Below, in pieces: positions 44,610 through 56,907 of a stretch of DNA of 64,000 bases. Under the pieces are notes generated by a model, which was given only the letters and a program-made list of their open reading frames with translations, made no database searches and was not told the origin of the DNA. Origin of the DNA: Myrmaecium sp. VS I D KN 1 (Eukaryota > Ascomycota > Dothideomycetes > Valsariales > Valsariaceae); NCBI GenBank assembly GCA_019775845.1, contig JADQAV010000044.1:332050-396049 (forward strand), given 5' to 3'. Numbering within the stretch: position 1 is the first letter of the stretch; every line of letters begins with the position of its first letter. The translations under genes were made by a program, and so were the position numbers.

Positions 44610-45831
44610 GATCATGGTGCATGGATGGTTTGGGGTTTTGGGGAGGGGTTGAGGGATGGAGGGAGGATGTGATACCCCCTTTTTTCTTTTTCTTTCATAT
44701 CATCGACGTCGGTTGTTTCCACTCTTAGAGAGTCCATATATGGGGATGAGGGGTGTTTCTTTCCTTTTTCTCTGGATGCTGTGTATGATGAATGACTTTT
44801 GTAATAGATTGGATTGGAGGAGACAGGGGAAGAGAAAGAAAAGTTTGGGCTGCTGATAGACCTGACGTAGAGACGAGACGGATTTTCTTTTATTATATAT
44901 ATTTATTTAATTTTCTGTTGTATATGAATACTTTCTTTTAATATGGGTAATCACTTACTCTTTTTTTGTTGACGACGCGGATCGGATTGATATCGTGACA
45001 CTGACGATCTGATATAGCACCCTTCCGCTTCCGCCTCCGCCTCCACCTCGGTCTCCGCGTCTGTAGATCCCCCTCGCCTCCTAACCAGTACTGAACCATC
45101 ACAGATCTTGTCTATATAGGGCGCTCTGCAGTACGACTGGCCTAGGACCGCGATACTGGCGAGTCAAGTAGGTATCACGCCATCTACGTACGTACAGTAC
45201 GAGCAGGGCATGGACATGTCAATTAAAACTTTCCCTGCTTAAGTACTTCCTTCCTTCCGTCCTCCTCCTCCTCCTCTTCTGTCGATACGCTCTTTCCTCT
45301 TCGTTTATACTGAGAGTGTTCATTTTTGGCTTCGGCTCCGTCTGTGCGTTACTACACATCTTCCGACTTCCCACACCCGCGGCGGCCCACGACATCCCAG
45401 AACAAACAGCGAAAGCTGAAGAGAAGAACAGAAATAACACAGAAGTAGGTCATGAGAGTCGGACTCGATACGATTCTGTTTTCACACGTGCACCGGACAT
45501 AAAGATGGTGATGTTGACCAAATGTGCATTCATTTTCCCCATCCCCTTTTCCTCATCCGTTCTTCTTCCTCTCTTTCTCTATACACTCACTTCCCCCGAA
45601 TCAGATCATTATGACGATGGGGACGACCTCGAAGCCATCCAAAAGAGGGGTATAAACGTCCGACCACCCCAGAGAGTCTCTCTCCCTCCCTCTCCCACAT
45701 TTCTCTCTTTCTCTCTCTCTCTCCCTCACATTCCGTCCCTCAACACCCATCCAACTCCACCACAAAACATTAGAAAATAAAAACAAAAGGAGTCGCTAAA
45801 TCGTAATCATGAAAAACCCCAACCAACCACC
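44610..45831. other. Intergenic, no gene seen
   Basis: 3' flanks of two convergent genes with T-rich and CT-rich simple sequence. A plus-strand 154-codon frame (45316-45780) reads through a pyrimidine tract and is not supported. Confidence 0.5.
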
Positions 45832-47116
45832 TCACCTCCCACCAACCAAAGGCACATACTCCGAGCCCGCCTGACTCGGATTCTTCACCGGTCCCGGCGG
45901 TCGGGCCGGGTGCGGTGATGGTGGTGGTGGCGGTAACGAGGACGACGAGGACGACAACCGCTCCGCCTCCGACACGGCGACGGCCGCGTCTGCTTCCTTT
46001 TCCGTCCCCACGCGCTGTCCATGAAAATTACTACCACCACCACCACCACCACCACCCGCAGCCGCCCTCCCGCCAACAGACTCCGACTCATTCGTCCCCA
46101 CAGCCGTCAATCCCAACTCCGTATCCTCCATCAACGCCTTGCGTCGCGCATCCTCCATCTTCCCCGCCTCCGCCGCGCCGCCACCACCACCGCCAAACGT
46201 CGCCACACCCTCGGGGCCACCCGCGCGACTAAAGCGCGATCCGGAGCCACTGCTCAGGATGCCCGGCAAGAAGCGGCTGAAGAGGGGCCGCAAGGCGGGA
46301 GCGCTGGCGCAGATGATGCCGACGTTGATCTCGATGGAGCTGATGGCGGCGCAGGGGGGGTTGGCGAAGGTGCGATCGCTGCTGCGGACGAGGAGGTGGA
46401 GGTAGTGGAGGCGGACGACGCTCGCGACGCAGACGACGGCGCCGAGGGCGAAGATGGCGACGAGGGCGTGCTTCTGGCGGGCGGGAAGGTTCATGCGCCA
46501 GACGGCCGGCATGGGCAGGCCGATGAGGACGAGGTCGCTGAGGATGTTGACGCCGCTGTTGGCGTACCAGATGGTGTGCCGGCTGCAGTGCCCGCCCGGG
46601 ATCGCCCGGTTCCAGGCGTAGGTCACGGGCGTGCAGCCGAAGATGCTGGCGAGCAGGATGGCGACGGCGTGGCAGGAGAGCAGGACGAGCAGGGCGAGGC
46701 AGACGGGCCGGAGTCGGGAGACGTAGAAGAGGCGGAGGTATTGCAGGATGATGCTGATCTTCGTCAGGGAGAGCGTGGCGTTGTAGGTGATCATCGTGCC
46801 CCAGAACGCCTTGAGGACGGACTGCTTGTCCGAGTTGGTGAGGGTGGCGAGGTGTCGGCCCATGCCATAGTGGACTTGTTGGCAGGTGAGGATGGTGGTG
46901 GCGATGGAGGAGAACTGTAGGCAGGGGATGTCAGTGAGGAAGGGAGGGAGGCAGAGCTGGGGGAAGACATACGAGTGCGCTGACGATGAGGATGTCTTCC
47001 AAGCCCGGACTGCGGACGATGCGCAGGCGGGTGAAGAGGCGCAAGCAGACAACGACGGAAGAGACGATTACGGCGCCGATGGAGAGCCAGAAAGCGAGCT
47101 CGGCTCGGTTAGCCAT
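45832..47116 (-). CDS. Pth11-like membrane protein (fungal rhodopsin domain)
   Basis: Two exons (47116-46973, 46914-45832) encode 408 residues. The first 280 hold seven predicted membrane helices with the fungal rhodopsin-domain pattern: SIGAVIVSSVVVCLRLFTRL at the start, VHYGMGRH after helix 2, LTKISIILQYLRLF (helix 3), a C-containing loop (FGCTPVTYAW...GHC), NILSDLVLIGLPMPAVWRM and CVASVVRLHYL. The ending IEINVGIICASAPALRPLF is highly typical of the Pth11/SAT4 group. The remaining tail is disordered, with Gly and Ser runs and PPPPPP, and is cytosolic. No extracellular CFEM domain is present. Members sense surface or chemical cues in filamentous ascomycetes; the ligand is unknown. Confidence 0.9.
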
Positions 47117-50100
47117 TGGAAGAGAGGCGGAAGGAGGAAGAGGAGGAGGAGGAGGAGGAGGCGAAGGATGAACAGCGGATGGCCGGGTGGCAGCAGTGCG
47201 GGCGCAGTATATGCTGCTCCTACCCTGCGCGGTTTGTGAGTCCTTTCAGCCCTGCTGAAAGGCAGAGGGGGGAAGGAGAAGGTGATTAGATGATGGATGG
47301 ATATGCAGGTACAACCCCCGGTATCGTCAGTGAGTTGCGATCCGCAAGGGCATGGAGGAGAGCGGTTGAGTGGCAGAAAGGTTCAAACAGGGGGAGGTGC
47401 GGTAGGGAGAGCGTTTAGTTATGGGAGAAGTGTGTGTGTGAAAAAGGTGGGAGAGGCAAGACTGGCCGGCCCGCGATGGAACCATAGGATGAAAAGACCA
47501 ATTCGGCATGACATGAAGGGGGAGGGGGGGGGGACGGAGGAAATGGCAGCGCCGTGAACCCGTCCCACGTCCGTCCGCCCTTCCCATTATTGACGCCATC
47601 CGATCCCGAGCCCGGAAGGAAGGTGGATCGCGCGTGGTGGCGACGGGAAGAAGTGTCGATGGAGGTGTGAACCGCCCCCTGGGCCACCGAGAGCTCACAG
47701 CCGCAGAGAAGCTCGCAAACGCCCACCAAAAACCGCAGCGCAGAACGCAGGGTGGACGGGAACGAGATTCTGCATGCTCCACCATTGACACCATCGACTT
47801 CGAGCCCGTTGGGGGAAAGGTTGGCGCTGCGCTGCGGCTCTCCTTAGCGGTAGTAGTGAATGGCTCGTCGATCTGGCAGCGCTTAACCTTAACAACGTCC
47901 AGGGGGGCCAGACCCGAACTCCCCCCCACCCGGATCTCCCTTATCCCCACCACGAGGTGGGGGATGGGGCATGGCCGATCGTCGTTGTCTCCTTGACGTT
48001 CGCCGACATCGAGGAAAACGAGATCTTCGACGTTTCCATCCATTCTTCACGGGCCATGCCACGATACGAGGTGCTCCGCTGTGGGACGGCGCTGGGTCGG
48101 TTCTGTCACTCCGGCTTCATCACCTTGAGAGCCTCGCCGAACGCATCCCCACATCTCGTCTATATTACATCAATTGGGGTAAAATTGGGGTAAGCAACTC
48201 CGTGAGGAAAGAAGAAGCAGTTCGTCCATACCACGGAGCTTGAGTCAATATCCAGCCGTGATCCGAGCGGACTAGGTATCCCCTGGACTCCCTCGGCATG
48301 GCAACACCTCTCGGCCACGGAGAATTTGCAGTCCGTGGGAAAGCAGACTATCGAAACGTTCTTTCCCCCCATCCCTTGCTGCCATTCTTCCGGGAAGAGG
48401 GGGAGAAGCGAATAAAGGGAGACAGGTATTTAAAATCATCCCGGCTCGGCTCCGGTATGTGGGGAGAGAGAGAGAGAGAGAGAGAGGAATCAAGTCAGGA
48501 ATCCGCATAACTACAGCAACGCTATCGGCGTACCGTAGGTATGTACCTCGATGAGGCGCATGCAGGAAGGGATGTTAAGCGGGAAGGTGGCTTCGGCTGT
48601 CTTTCTCAGCGGAAGGTTGTGAAGGGAGAGTAAGGGAAGGTCGGCACGGTAGGGTACATGGGTACAACAACAACAACCGAGTTTGCCGCAGACGCAGGAA
48701 GAGGCGCGCTGGTACCTGCATTAGCCCTGCATTCCTGCATCCTATCCTGCAGCCATTCTGCATGTTGACCTCAGTACCCGTGAGTGCATATATCTTGCGG
48801 GCCTGTCAACCTGTGAGGCTCTGCGGGAGGGGAGGGGATGTACCCTCCACGCAAACTGAGATCCATCAACCATCCCTCTCCTTTAAAATATGTATCGCGT
48901 AGCTAGTATAATAGTGAACGAAGTCGGAAACAGCCCCGAGACCAGGAGGAAAGAGACCAGACGGTCTGGGGCGCCTCAAAAACCCTCCTTCCCTCCTCCA
49001 GTCGCAGTCAGACCATCAGGTCCTCCATCCCTCCCCTGAACTCACCCATCAACTCCCTGAAACCCCCGAATTTCTCCGCCAATAAACGAGAAAAACAGGA
49101 AAGATACAGAAAGAAAAGGGCGTCGACGACCCAGTCAAGCGGTTCAGTGATACTTCCCTGAGCCGTTTATATACCCCTCACTCAGGGCCTCGGGCGCGGG
49201 GTATCCTGTGGACTTCACACGAGGAAGACTGAAAGCTGTCACTCATCTGACATACTCGAGCAAGCAAGAAAAACCAAAAGTGAGGAAGCAGGAAGTGCAA
49301 AATACCTAGGTACATCGGAGTCCAGAGGGGGAAATCGGCCCACATCCCCCTCCCCGCCATCCCATCGTGCAGTGCTGCAAGATCGACCGGTCCAGATCTT
49401 CCCGATCGAACTAAGTTAGTGAACCAGGGGCCCGCTCCCCTGCACCACCCCACACCACCCGAAGCGGAGCAGAGCAGAGGCAGCACCGACTCGTTGTAGA
49501 TTCGATGCGACGTGGAATTCATCGTACGAGTTCATAATGTCAACGTGCGTCTATCCTTGTTCACCGGGGAGGTGACAGGAAATACTTATATAGGACGTCA
49601 TCCAGACTTCCCCTTATATGATGGTCTTCTGTATTTCAAGGCGGGCGGCGCGCCGCTTAAGAATGGGAAAAGGGAAAAAACGACACGATGAATCATTGTG
49701 CCAGCCCGACGAAGAATTGGACTTATGAGTATCGAGTCTCGAGTCTCGACAAGGAGAAAGAAGAGCGATGGAAATAGGGAAGTGAAGAAGACACAGAGAC
49801 ACTTCAGATAACAGGACGCAAAAGGGATGGGGAAAATAATGCAATACGCGGGAGAAAAGAAAACCGAAGAAAAAGGGCACGAAGGGCTGTGATAATCTCT
49901 CTCTCACTCACTTGCTCTTTCTCAACGGGATATATACATATCTGTATGTAGGTATATACGTACATACATACATCCCCCATCGCCATATCCCACCAGCCAT
50001 CCATCGCCCTCCTACGCGTCAATCCCTCTCTATTCTATTCTTTTCTCCCTTTCTCCTTTCGCTTCATGGTCGCATGGATCCTGGGTACAAACGACCCCTC

Positions 50101-50354
50101 TCCCAAAACCGACTTCTATCCCTTCCATCGATAATACTAAACCCCTTTTCCCCTGTCACCCAACACATGATTTTTTTATCTATATCCGCAAACGTCTCTC
50201 TCCCTAGCGCCTTCCGATCCCGTCTATGTTGAACTTTTGTTGCTGCCGGTATATACACCCGCACTCCCCCCACCCCGAGCTGCCGTCCCCCATCCAACCG
50301 CCCTCCCTCTCCCTCTTCCCCAACCATCAAAGCCAAAGCCACCCAAAACCCAAC
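47117..50354. other. Long gene-free stretch
   Basis: About 3.2 kb with no supported gene. Contains polypurine runs near 47515-47540, a GA microsatellite at 48463-48486 and T/C-rich flanks near 50020-50230. A 238-codon minus frame (48043-47327) is low-complexity Ser/Pro/Arg sequence and is not considered real. Confidence 0.5.
48463..48486. repeat. (GA)12 microsatellite
   Basis: About twelve uninterrupted GA units in the gene-free stretch right of the Pth11-like gene. Confidence 0.85.
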
Positions 50355-51150
50355 CTACAACTTCCCCCTCCACAAATTCGCCAGCATCTCACGGCCCGTG
50401 ATGCGGGTCGTCGCCCACAGCGTCGGGAAGTCCAACGTGCTGGAGAACGTATCGGCATAGCCAAAGCCGAGCATGGGCGGGATCCAGCCGCGGGCGTACT
50501 CGAGCGCGAAGCAGGCCGCCTCCATCTTATACTGCTTCACCTCGCCGCGACGGAGGTGGTGGACGGCGCCGGCCGGGTAGACTTCCGGCGCGTAGGTGCC
50601 GGGGACGTAGGCGAGTTGGACGCCGTGCAGGATGTGGAAGAAGTCGTCGGCGGTGTGGCGGCCGGTGTGGCCTTCGGTGCCGATGGCGGTGCCGAAGATG
50701 ATGAGGTATTCGGTGATGCCTAGGTATAGGTGGGGTTAGTGTGGGGAGAGAGGGAGGGATGGGGGTAGAGAGGGGAGGAAACGCACTGGCGTGGATGATG
50801 TACATGGCCCCCATCGCGCCGCCCGCGTTGTTAAACACCCATTCCTCGTCCAGGTTGATGTGGGCGGCGTACGGCTGCGCGCTCAGCTCGTCGACGATGT
50901 ACTGCACCACCGCGCGGGTGTCGTTGCCGTGCGCGCCGATGGCCCGGGTGGAGAGGTCGTGCAGGGCTTCGGGCGTGAAGATGTAGAACCGCTCCAGGTG
51001 CTGGTTGAGGTAGTAGACCACCCCGGAGAACACGGCGAGCAGGCCGATGGCCACGCTCCATGCCGTCCGGCACCAGCTCGATCGCTTCCGGCCGCTCTTG
51101 TTGCTGCTGCTGCCCCTGGGCTTGTGCGGTTGGGCGGGTTTCGGAGGCAT
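50355..51150 (-). CDS. ERG2: C-8 sterol isomerase
   Basis: Two exons (51150-50787, 50719-50355) give 242 residues, close to the usual 210-250. After a basic N-terminus comes one membrane helix (WSVAIGLLAVFSGVVYYLNQ). The Erg2/sigma-1-receptor fold follows, with HGNDTRAVVQYIVDEL, INLDEEWVFNNAGGAMGAMYIIHAS, EYLIIFGTAIGTEGHTGRHTADDFF and the ending FPTLWATTRITGREMLANLW. The conserved acidic and histidine residues of the sterol pocket lie in these blocks. The enzyme moves the sterol double bond from C8 to C7 in ergosterol synthesis at the endoplasmic reticulum and is the target of morpholine-type antifungals. The intron falls at Ser122 and has a GTGCGT donor. Identification is by strong recognition of the family. 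Confidence 0.95.
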
Positions 51151-51749
51151 TGTGAGTGTAATGTGGTCACTGAGCGAGCAAGCGAGCGATCGAGGGAGCG
51201 GTGGTACGGGAGGAGAGGGAAGAGGAGAGTAGCAGAGCACAAGGAATGTGGTGGTGAAGCAATTGCAAGCAGCGGAGGACCACGAAGCTCACTCACTCAC
51301 CGACTGGTGAGATTTCCCATCGAACCACACTGATCTTGGCGCCGACGGCGGGGATTTCAGGGTCCGACCTCGGGGGACCCTTGTTTTGACGGCCTCAGGC
51401 TCTCACTCGCGCTCGAGCTCGCTTACATAACATATGGACGCTCTTCAGCCTTGATCGGTTCACAGGAAGTGTATGATGGGCTGCGACGGCCACGAACGAG
51501 AAGAAAAAGAAATGTGAGAGAAAAGAAAAGGAGCAGCGACGATTCCGTCCTAAGGCGCTCCTCTCCACAAGGGAAGAAAAGAAGGATACCATGTGGAGAC
51601 GCAATAAGCCCGAAAATTTTGAGAAGAATACCCAGATGGTTCACCCAGACATCTCTCCAAGTCCTATGCTTCATGAGCAGTTGGATAGGCAGTAATATAA
51701 AGCCGACACAAAAACAGATTCACCATTCCCCCTTCCCCCCTTTCACATC
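51151..51749. other. Promoter and 3' flank, no gene seen
   Basis: Holds the ERG2 promoter and the 3' flank of the fumarate reductase gene. The frames present are short and antisense-like. Confidence 0.5.
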
Positions 51750-53426
51750 TCACAACCCCCCCTTCCTCCCCTCCCCCCACGCCTTCACCACACTCTCCCC
51801 CGCCAACCGTCCAAAAACAACACACTCCAGCAACGACGAGCCCCCAAGCCGATTCTCCCCATGCACACCACCGACAACCTCGCCCGCCGCCCACAGTCCC
51901 GGGACCGGAACCGGGTCCGGGCCCAGCCCGCCCAGCACGCGCGCCTTATCATCCACCACCACGCCACCCATCGTGAAATGTGTGACCGGCGTGACGCGGC
52001 CGACGTACAGGACAGAGTCCAGCGTCGGCTCGACGAGGGCCCAACGCCCAAAGTCGCGGCGGCCGAGGGGATCGTTGCCAGCAACGACAGCAGCAGCGTA
52101 GTCGCGCAGACCCTCCAGAGTTGCGGAGGGATCATCTACATCCTTAATGGTACAACGTCGCATGAGGCCTTTGGCGATGTAAAAGTCGACGTGAGCGCGG
52201 GTAGCCGCGTACGTCGCCTCATCCAACACAAGTGAGACATCCCACTGGCGACGCCCCTCATCCAGCTCCGCGCCAACGAGGGGACCAGCCATGACGCGGG
52301 CGCTGAGCGCCTTGCGCGTGGCCAGCTCGTCGGCGAAGCGGCGGCCGGCGCGGAGCAGGATCCCCCCTTCGCCGCGGAGGTACTCGGCCGCGAGGAACTT
52401 GACGGGGGCGAGGGGCGCGCGCGGGTCCACGAAGCCGGTCGGATGCACCTGCACGTGCGGCATGTCGACGAGGCGGGCGCCGAACGGGGTCAGCAGGGCG
52501 TGCGGTCCGGGGCGGGCCTCGTTCGTGCTCGGGAGGCCGGCCAGGTCGGGTCGGTAGCGGGCCAGCTCGCCCGCGCCGTCGCCTGCGAACCCGCCTGCCG
52601 CCATCACCACCAGCCCTTCCACCTCGATCTCCTCGCCTTCCTCGGCTGAGGCGGGGGCGTCTCCCCCGCTCGCCGCGCTCGCTGCCAACGCCCGGTACCG
52701 CACCCCAATCACCCCGCCTCGTCCGTCCCCCAGCAGATCCGTCACCTCAGCGTTGGTCCGGATCTCGACGCCGTCCCGGCCCTTCAGCTGGCCGAGCAGC
52801 GCGCTGATGGTCGCGAAGCCGACCGGCGACTTTCCCGCTGGGCGGTGCGTGCGCGGCACGCTGTGACCGCCCAGCAGCGCCACCTGGCTCAGGTCCACGC
52901 CGGCGCTTTCCAGCCAGGCGACCGCATCCGCCGACCGGCCCGTCAGCAGGTGCACCAGCTCCCGACGGCGCGCGGGCGACAGGGCATCGCTGTCGGCGTC
53001 ATCGACGGCCGCTCCGACGCTCCGCCAGCTGTCCTCGAAGAACCCCTCGGCCGAGTCGGGCTGGGGCTGGTGGCGGGTCGGGGCCCCGTTGATGCCGGAG
53101 GAGGCCTTGATGCTGTTGCCGCCGGGCTTGGCGGCGCGTTCGAGGAGCAGGACGTGCGGGGAGGAGGAGGATGTGAGCGGGCTCTCTACGATTGCACGGG
53201 CGGCGGAGAGGGCGGCGAGGCCGGTGCCGACGATAATGATGGTGTTGGGGGCTTGCGGAGGGGCCATGGTGGTGAGAGGGCGCTGGATCGGCGGGGACGG
53301 ACGGATGCGCGCGAGAGATGGTGTGAGCTTGGGGAGCCCGCGGAGGGCGCGGAGGAAGGGATTCGGCGTCAGCGCGACGAGGAGGGTGAGCAGGAGGACG
53401 AGGATGAGGGTGCGCGGGCGGAGCAT
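51750..53426 (-). CDS. FAD-dependent fumarate reductase
   Basis: An intronless 558-residue frame. The first 25 residues form a membrane/signal-type helix (TLILVLLLTLLVAL), followed by an Arg-rich linker that could be a mitochondrial or ER sorting region. A second in-frame Met lies just before the catalytic domain (MAPPQAPNTIIIVGTGLAALSAARA). FAD-binding and catalytic motifs are present: GGNSIKASSGING, MAAGGFAGD, HVQVHPTGFVDP, AEYLRGEGGILL, and GEVVGGVHGENRLGGSSLLECVVFGR at the end. These match the soluble fumarate reductase (Osm1/Frd1) family. The family reduces fumarate to succinate with FADH2 and reoxidises cofactors under low oxygen. No cytochrome b5 domain is fused at the C-terminus, unlike some fungal relatives. 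Confidence 0.92.
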   Translation of the reverse strand: MLRPRTLILVLLLTLLVALTPNPFLRALRGLPKLTPSLARIRPSPPIQRPLTTMAPPQAPNTIIIVGTGLAALSAARAIVESPLTSSSSPHVLLLERAAKPGGNSIKASSGINGAPTRHQPQPDSAEGFFEDSWRSVGAAVDDADSDALSPARRRELVHLLTGRSADAVAWLESAGVDLSQVALLGGHSVPRTHRPAGKSPVGFATISALLGQLKGRDGVEIRTNAEVTDLLGDGRGGVIGVRYRALAASAASGGDAPASAEEGEEIEVEGLVVMAAGGFAGDGAGELARYRPDLAGLPSTNEARPGPHALLTPFGARLVDMPHVQVHPTGFVDPRAPLAPVKFLAAEYLRGEGGILLRAGRRFADELATRKALSARVMAGPLVGAELDEGRRQWDVSLVLDEATYAATRAHVDFYIAKGLMRRCTIKDVDDPSATLEGLRDYAAAVVAGNDPLGRRDFGRWALVEPTLDSVLYVGRVTPVTHFTMGGVVVDDKARVLGGLGPDPVPVPGLWAAGEVVGGVHGENRLGGSSLLECVVFGRLAGESVVKAWGEGRKGGL

Positions 53427-54442
53427 GAAATGCTTGTCGTTATCAATATGAAGACACGTTCAGTGAGTGTCTACCCGGCGAGTGTTTCTTCCTTCACTGC
53501 TCGGGTTGAGTATAGGAACGGCGACGTGCGTGAGCGGACGAAACCTAGGTCGTGCGTCGTTCACTGCGAATGGTACTTATACCGGCCTACTATCAGCAGA
53601 GCAACCTAAGGTGACCATGGCCATATGTATGTTATGCGTACCTTACGGTATGGCGCAGCGAACATCATGTCGTGTCGGCCTGACCGTCATCCGACATCCC
53701 TCACGCCACCACACTCCAGCCATACATCGTTCCTGTACCTAGTATGTACACGAGCACTCCCGCTTCCCGACGGCGTGTAGCAGCGAGGTATCTGTATTGA
53801 TATCCGTATCGCAGAAATGGAGGATGTGAGGGATCTTGCACGATGGGTACTCCTGGGGAATGCGGAGTTGCTCGGTGGAGGGCGGTGGTGGTGGTGAGTG
53901 GTTGGTGAGGGTTCAGTGGTGCGAGGTAAGCATTCCTCAGGCTGCCAGGCCGCAAATACAAACATATAGCAATTGGAATATCTTCGACGAAACAGAGACA
54001 GAGCCAATAAGGCAAGGTACGGTAATTCAGACATATTCTCATGAGATGTATTGCATTCAATCACATGAACTCATAACTCGATCCTTTGATAGTTTCATCA
54101 TGACAACAACCCGCCCCTCAAAACAAGGACAACGAACAAAAACGAAACAGGGTATTCCAAACGAAGCAAACAAACAAATCCCGTCTCCTCTCATCTCTTC
54201 TACTCTTCTCTTCGTGTCTCCGGCCCCATCTCAATCAACCTCAACTCCAGGTTCCTCTCCGAAAAACATAAAAAGAAAAAGAATTACCAGCACCGCGTGC
54301 CTCATTAGTACGTGTATATGATGAAATGTTCAGTCAAAAACTTTTTGGGTCTCCGTCGTAGTGCCGTAGCATCATATCTTGTTCATGATAAAACACCTCC
54401 AGGCAGACAGGCAGACAGAATGCGTGAGTCGATCCGTCCAAC
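53427..54442. other. Intergenic, no gene seen
   Basis: Promoter of the fumarate reductase gene at the left and 3' flank of the siderophore transporter at the right. No supported gene or RNA. Confidence 0.5.
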
Positions 54443-56344
54443 CTACAAGACGAGACCCTTGTTCTGCTTCTTAGTAACGCGGTAGTTCTTCCAGACCGCG
54501 ATAGCAGGGATAGCCAGGACAAGGACGCAAGTAGCGGAAATAGCGCCGTACCGCTGGCTCTCGCCCCAGGCGTAATCGATCGCGTTGCGAACGTCGGAGC
54601 CAACGGTGTAGGTAGACTGAGTGGTGACACCGCCGAGGTAGATGGTAGACCACTGGTCCTTCATGGAGGAAGGCAGTGCCTTGCGGAGGGCGTCGGGGAA
54701 GGTGTTGGTGTAGATAGCTGCGGAGACGGCGTAGCCGATGGCGCCGCCGAGGTTGGCGCAGAGGCCGATGAGGGAGAGCATCATGGGGACGCCCTCCTTG
54801 TCGGCGGCGGCCATGACGGCCATGTCCTCGCCGATGACGAGGGTGCCACCCGCGAAGGCAATGAAGATCTGGCACATCACCACGTACCCGATGCCCTGGT
54901 CGGCCGAGCGGAAGTGGATGGACAGACCTGCGCCGAGGAACATGAGCGGCAGACCGAAGAAGAGGCAGGTGTACTTAAACTGCTTGATCGCGCGGATCCA
55001 CGCGCCGAATACGACGGACCAGAAGCAGGAGCCGACATTGTAGATCTGGCTCATGTAGCCCGCCTCGCTCACCGTCAGGTTGTAGACGACGGTGACGAAG
55101 TTGTAGTAGTACAGGTCCCAGCTGTAGAAGGAGAAGTATAGGATGGCGGAGAGACAGCAGGCGCCGAGGATGGTGCGCTCGCGGAGGAGCTCGTAGCGGA
55201 TGAAGTGCACGCGCGCGAACCACTTCTCCCACGCGGCGAAGACGAAGAACAGGCAGAAGCCGATGACCACCTCGGCGATGAAGGTGGCGGTGTGGTACTC
55301 GGTGCGGCCATAGCTGGCCAGGGAGAAGGGAAGGAGGAAGAGCACGAACGCGGCCATCAGGAGGAAACAGCCGACGATGTCGAACTCGTGGAAGTAGTGG
55401 GCGAGGCTCTGGTACCAGGTGCGGCCGCTGGCGGGACGGGTGTAGAGACCCATCTTCTCCGCCTTGCGCTGATAGAGCTTGAAGACCAGGGCCAGCGGCA
55501 CGTACACGGGGACCTGGATGATCGCGAAGGCACCCCAAGCCCAACGCCAGCTGGCCGTGTCCAAGAAGGACTGCGCGGCGAGGGGACCGGTGAAAGCGGT
55601 GCAGATGAAGGGCGTGGTGGCGAAGGCGAAGGCGAACGCACGGTTGCGCATACCGGACACGTCGGCGATGAAGACTTGGAGAATCAAGTAGATGGCGTCG
55701 TAGCCGATCCAGTACAGGGTGTATCCGGCCGCGTACCCGTTCGGGCCACTGCAAGCGGCGATGATGATGATGCCGACGAGGTAGACGGCGGTAAACACGA
55801 GCATGGCCTCGCAACGTCCCCAAATGTTGAGTACCTTGGCGATCGGAAGCTTGATCACACCGCCGATGATGCTGGCGAGGATGCCGGCGGTGGAGATTTG
55901 GGGAGCGGCGGAGAAGTCGGAGTAGGCGTAGTTGATGACGTTGCTGCCGATGGACTGCTGCAGGGCAAGCATGAAGAAGCAGACCCAGATCCTGAGGGCG
56001 AGTCAGCAAGCACGTTCGGAGAAGGGACGCGGGATCGACGGTTCCTGTACTCACCATGCGTAGACGCAGTACACGGTCGTCTTGGACCAGACGAGGGCAG
56101 CAGCCTCGACCTGCTTCACACCGTCGGGAGCTTGAGGGGTGACCTCGTTGGGACGCAGCTCGATCTCCTTCTCCTGCCTCGCCTCGAGGGACAGGTTATC
56201 GATGTCGGAGGAGCTGGCGGAGTGGATGGGGTCGGTCTTTTCGGCGTCAGCGCCCGTCTCGGCCATGGCGGCGACATGGCGGGAGTCGTTGCGACCCCGG
56301 ATCATGTCAATGACACCCATTGTCGCGGTGTTGATGCGGGACAA
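54443..56344 (-). CDS. Siderophore iron transporter (MFS SIT/ARN family)
   Basis: Two exons (56344-56055, 55991-54443) give 612 residues from the Met at 56344; starts at 56320 or 56305 are alternatives. The cytosolic N-terminus is acidic and about 90 residues long. Fourteen membrane helices follow, with [22 protein letters not shown] in helix 1 and [20 protein letters not shown] after it. The signature blocks [28 protein letters not shown] and [21 protein letters not shown] fit the fungal siderophore:proton symporters (MirB, Sit1, Arn). The C-terminus has the extracytosolic YTNTFPDAL...STIYLGG loop also typical of this group. The protein imports ferric-siderophore complexes across the plasma membrane; it normally comes under iron-dependent GATA repression, but I saw no perfect site in the 300 bp upstream. 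Confidence 0.93.
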
Positions 56345-56875
56345 CGATCAGATGGGATCGGATCCAAGAGACTGGATACAGTGGGAGGACCACGGCACGT
56401 CGTGACGATAGATCGGTCGCACAAAAGATTTGGGGGGAATTGGATGAAGGAGAGAGGAAGATCGGGAGGGGCACCGAGGACTTATTTATTTTTCTGTCCA
56501 AGCGGTCCCATGCGGTCGGGAACCTCCAGGCAGCTCCGGTGACACCATGGATGGCCGTACTACTCCAGAGTCCCTAAACCGCATCCAGGTGAATGCCAGC
56601 TGCAGGGCCGCAGGGGACTTTCGGCACCGCTTCCACGGCATGGTCCAGCCGCGTGAGAGTGACCCACTTCCCAGCAACGGCGAGGGGCGGACTGCAAGTA
56701 GCCGGTCGTACAAATCGGCTGATGATGGGCGGCGGCGACGCGAGTGGGGAGGCGAGGAGAAACACGGATGTGGATGTGTGGAGAGGTTGAGAGGATGGAG
56801 AGTGAACTACCGGCCGGGGCTGAGCTAAAATGGCCTAATGGATAATCTGATCATCTTATTTACCGGATCGTGGGT

Positions 56876-56907
<32 letters not shown>

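Noticed and set aside
55205-56542. 445-codon plus-strand frame
   Set aside because: Antisense to the siderophore transporter, same mirror composition, no domain.
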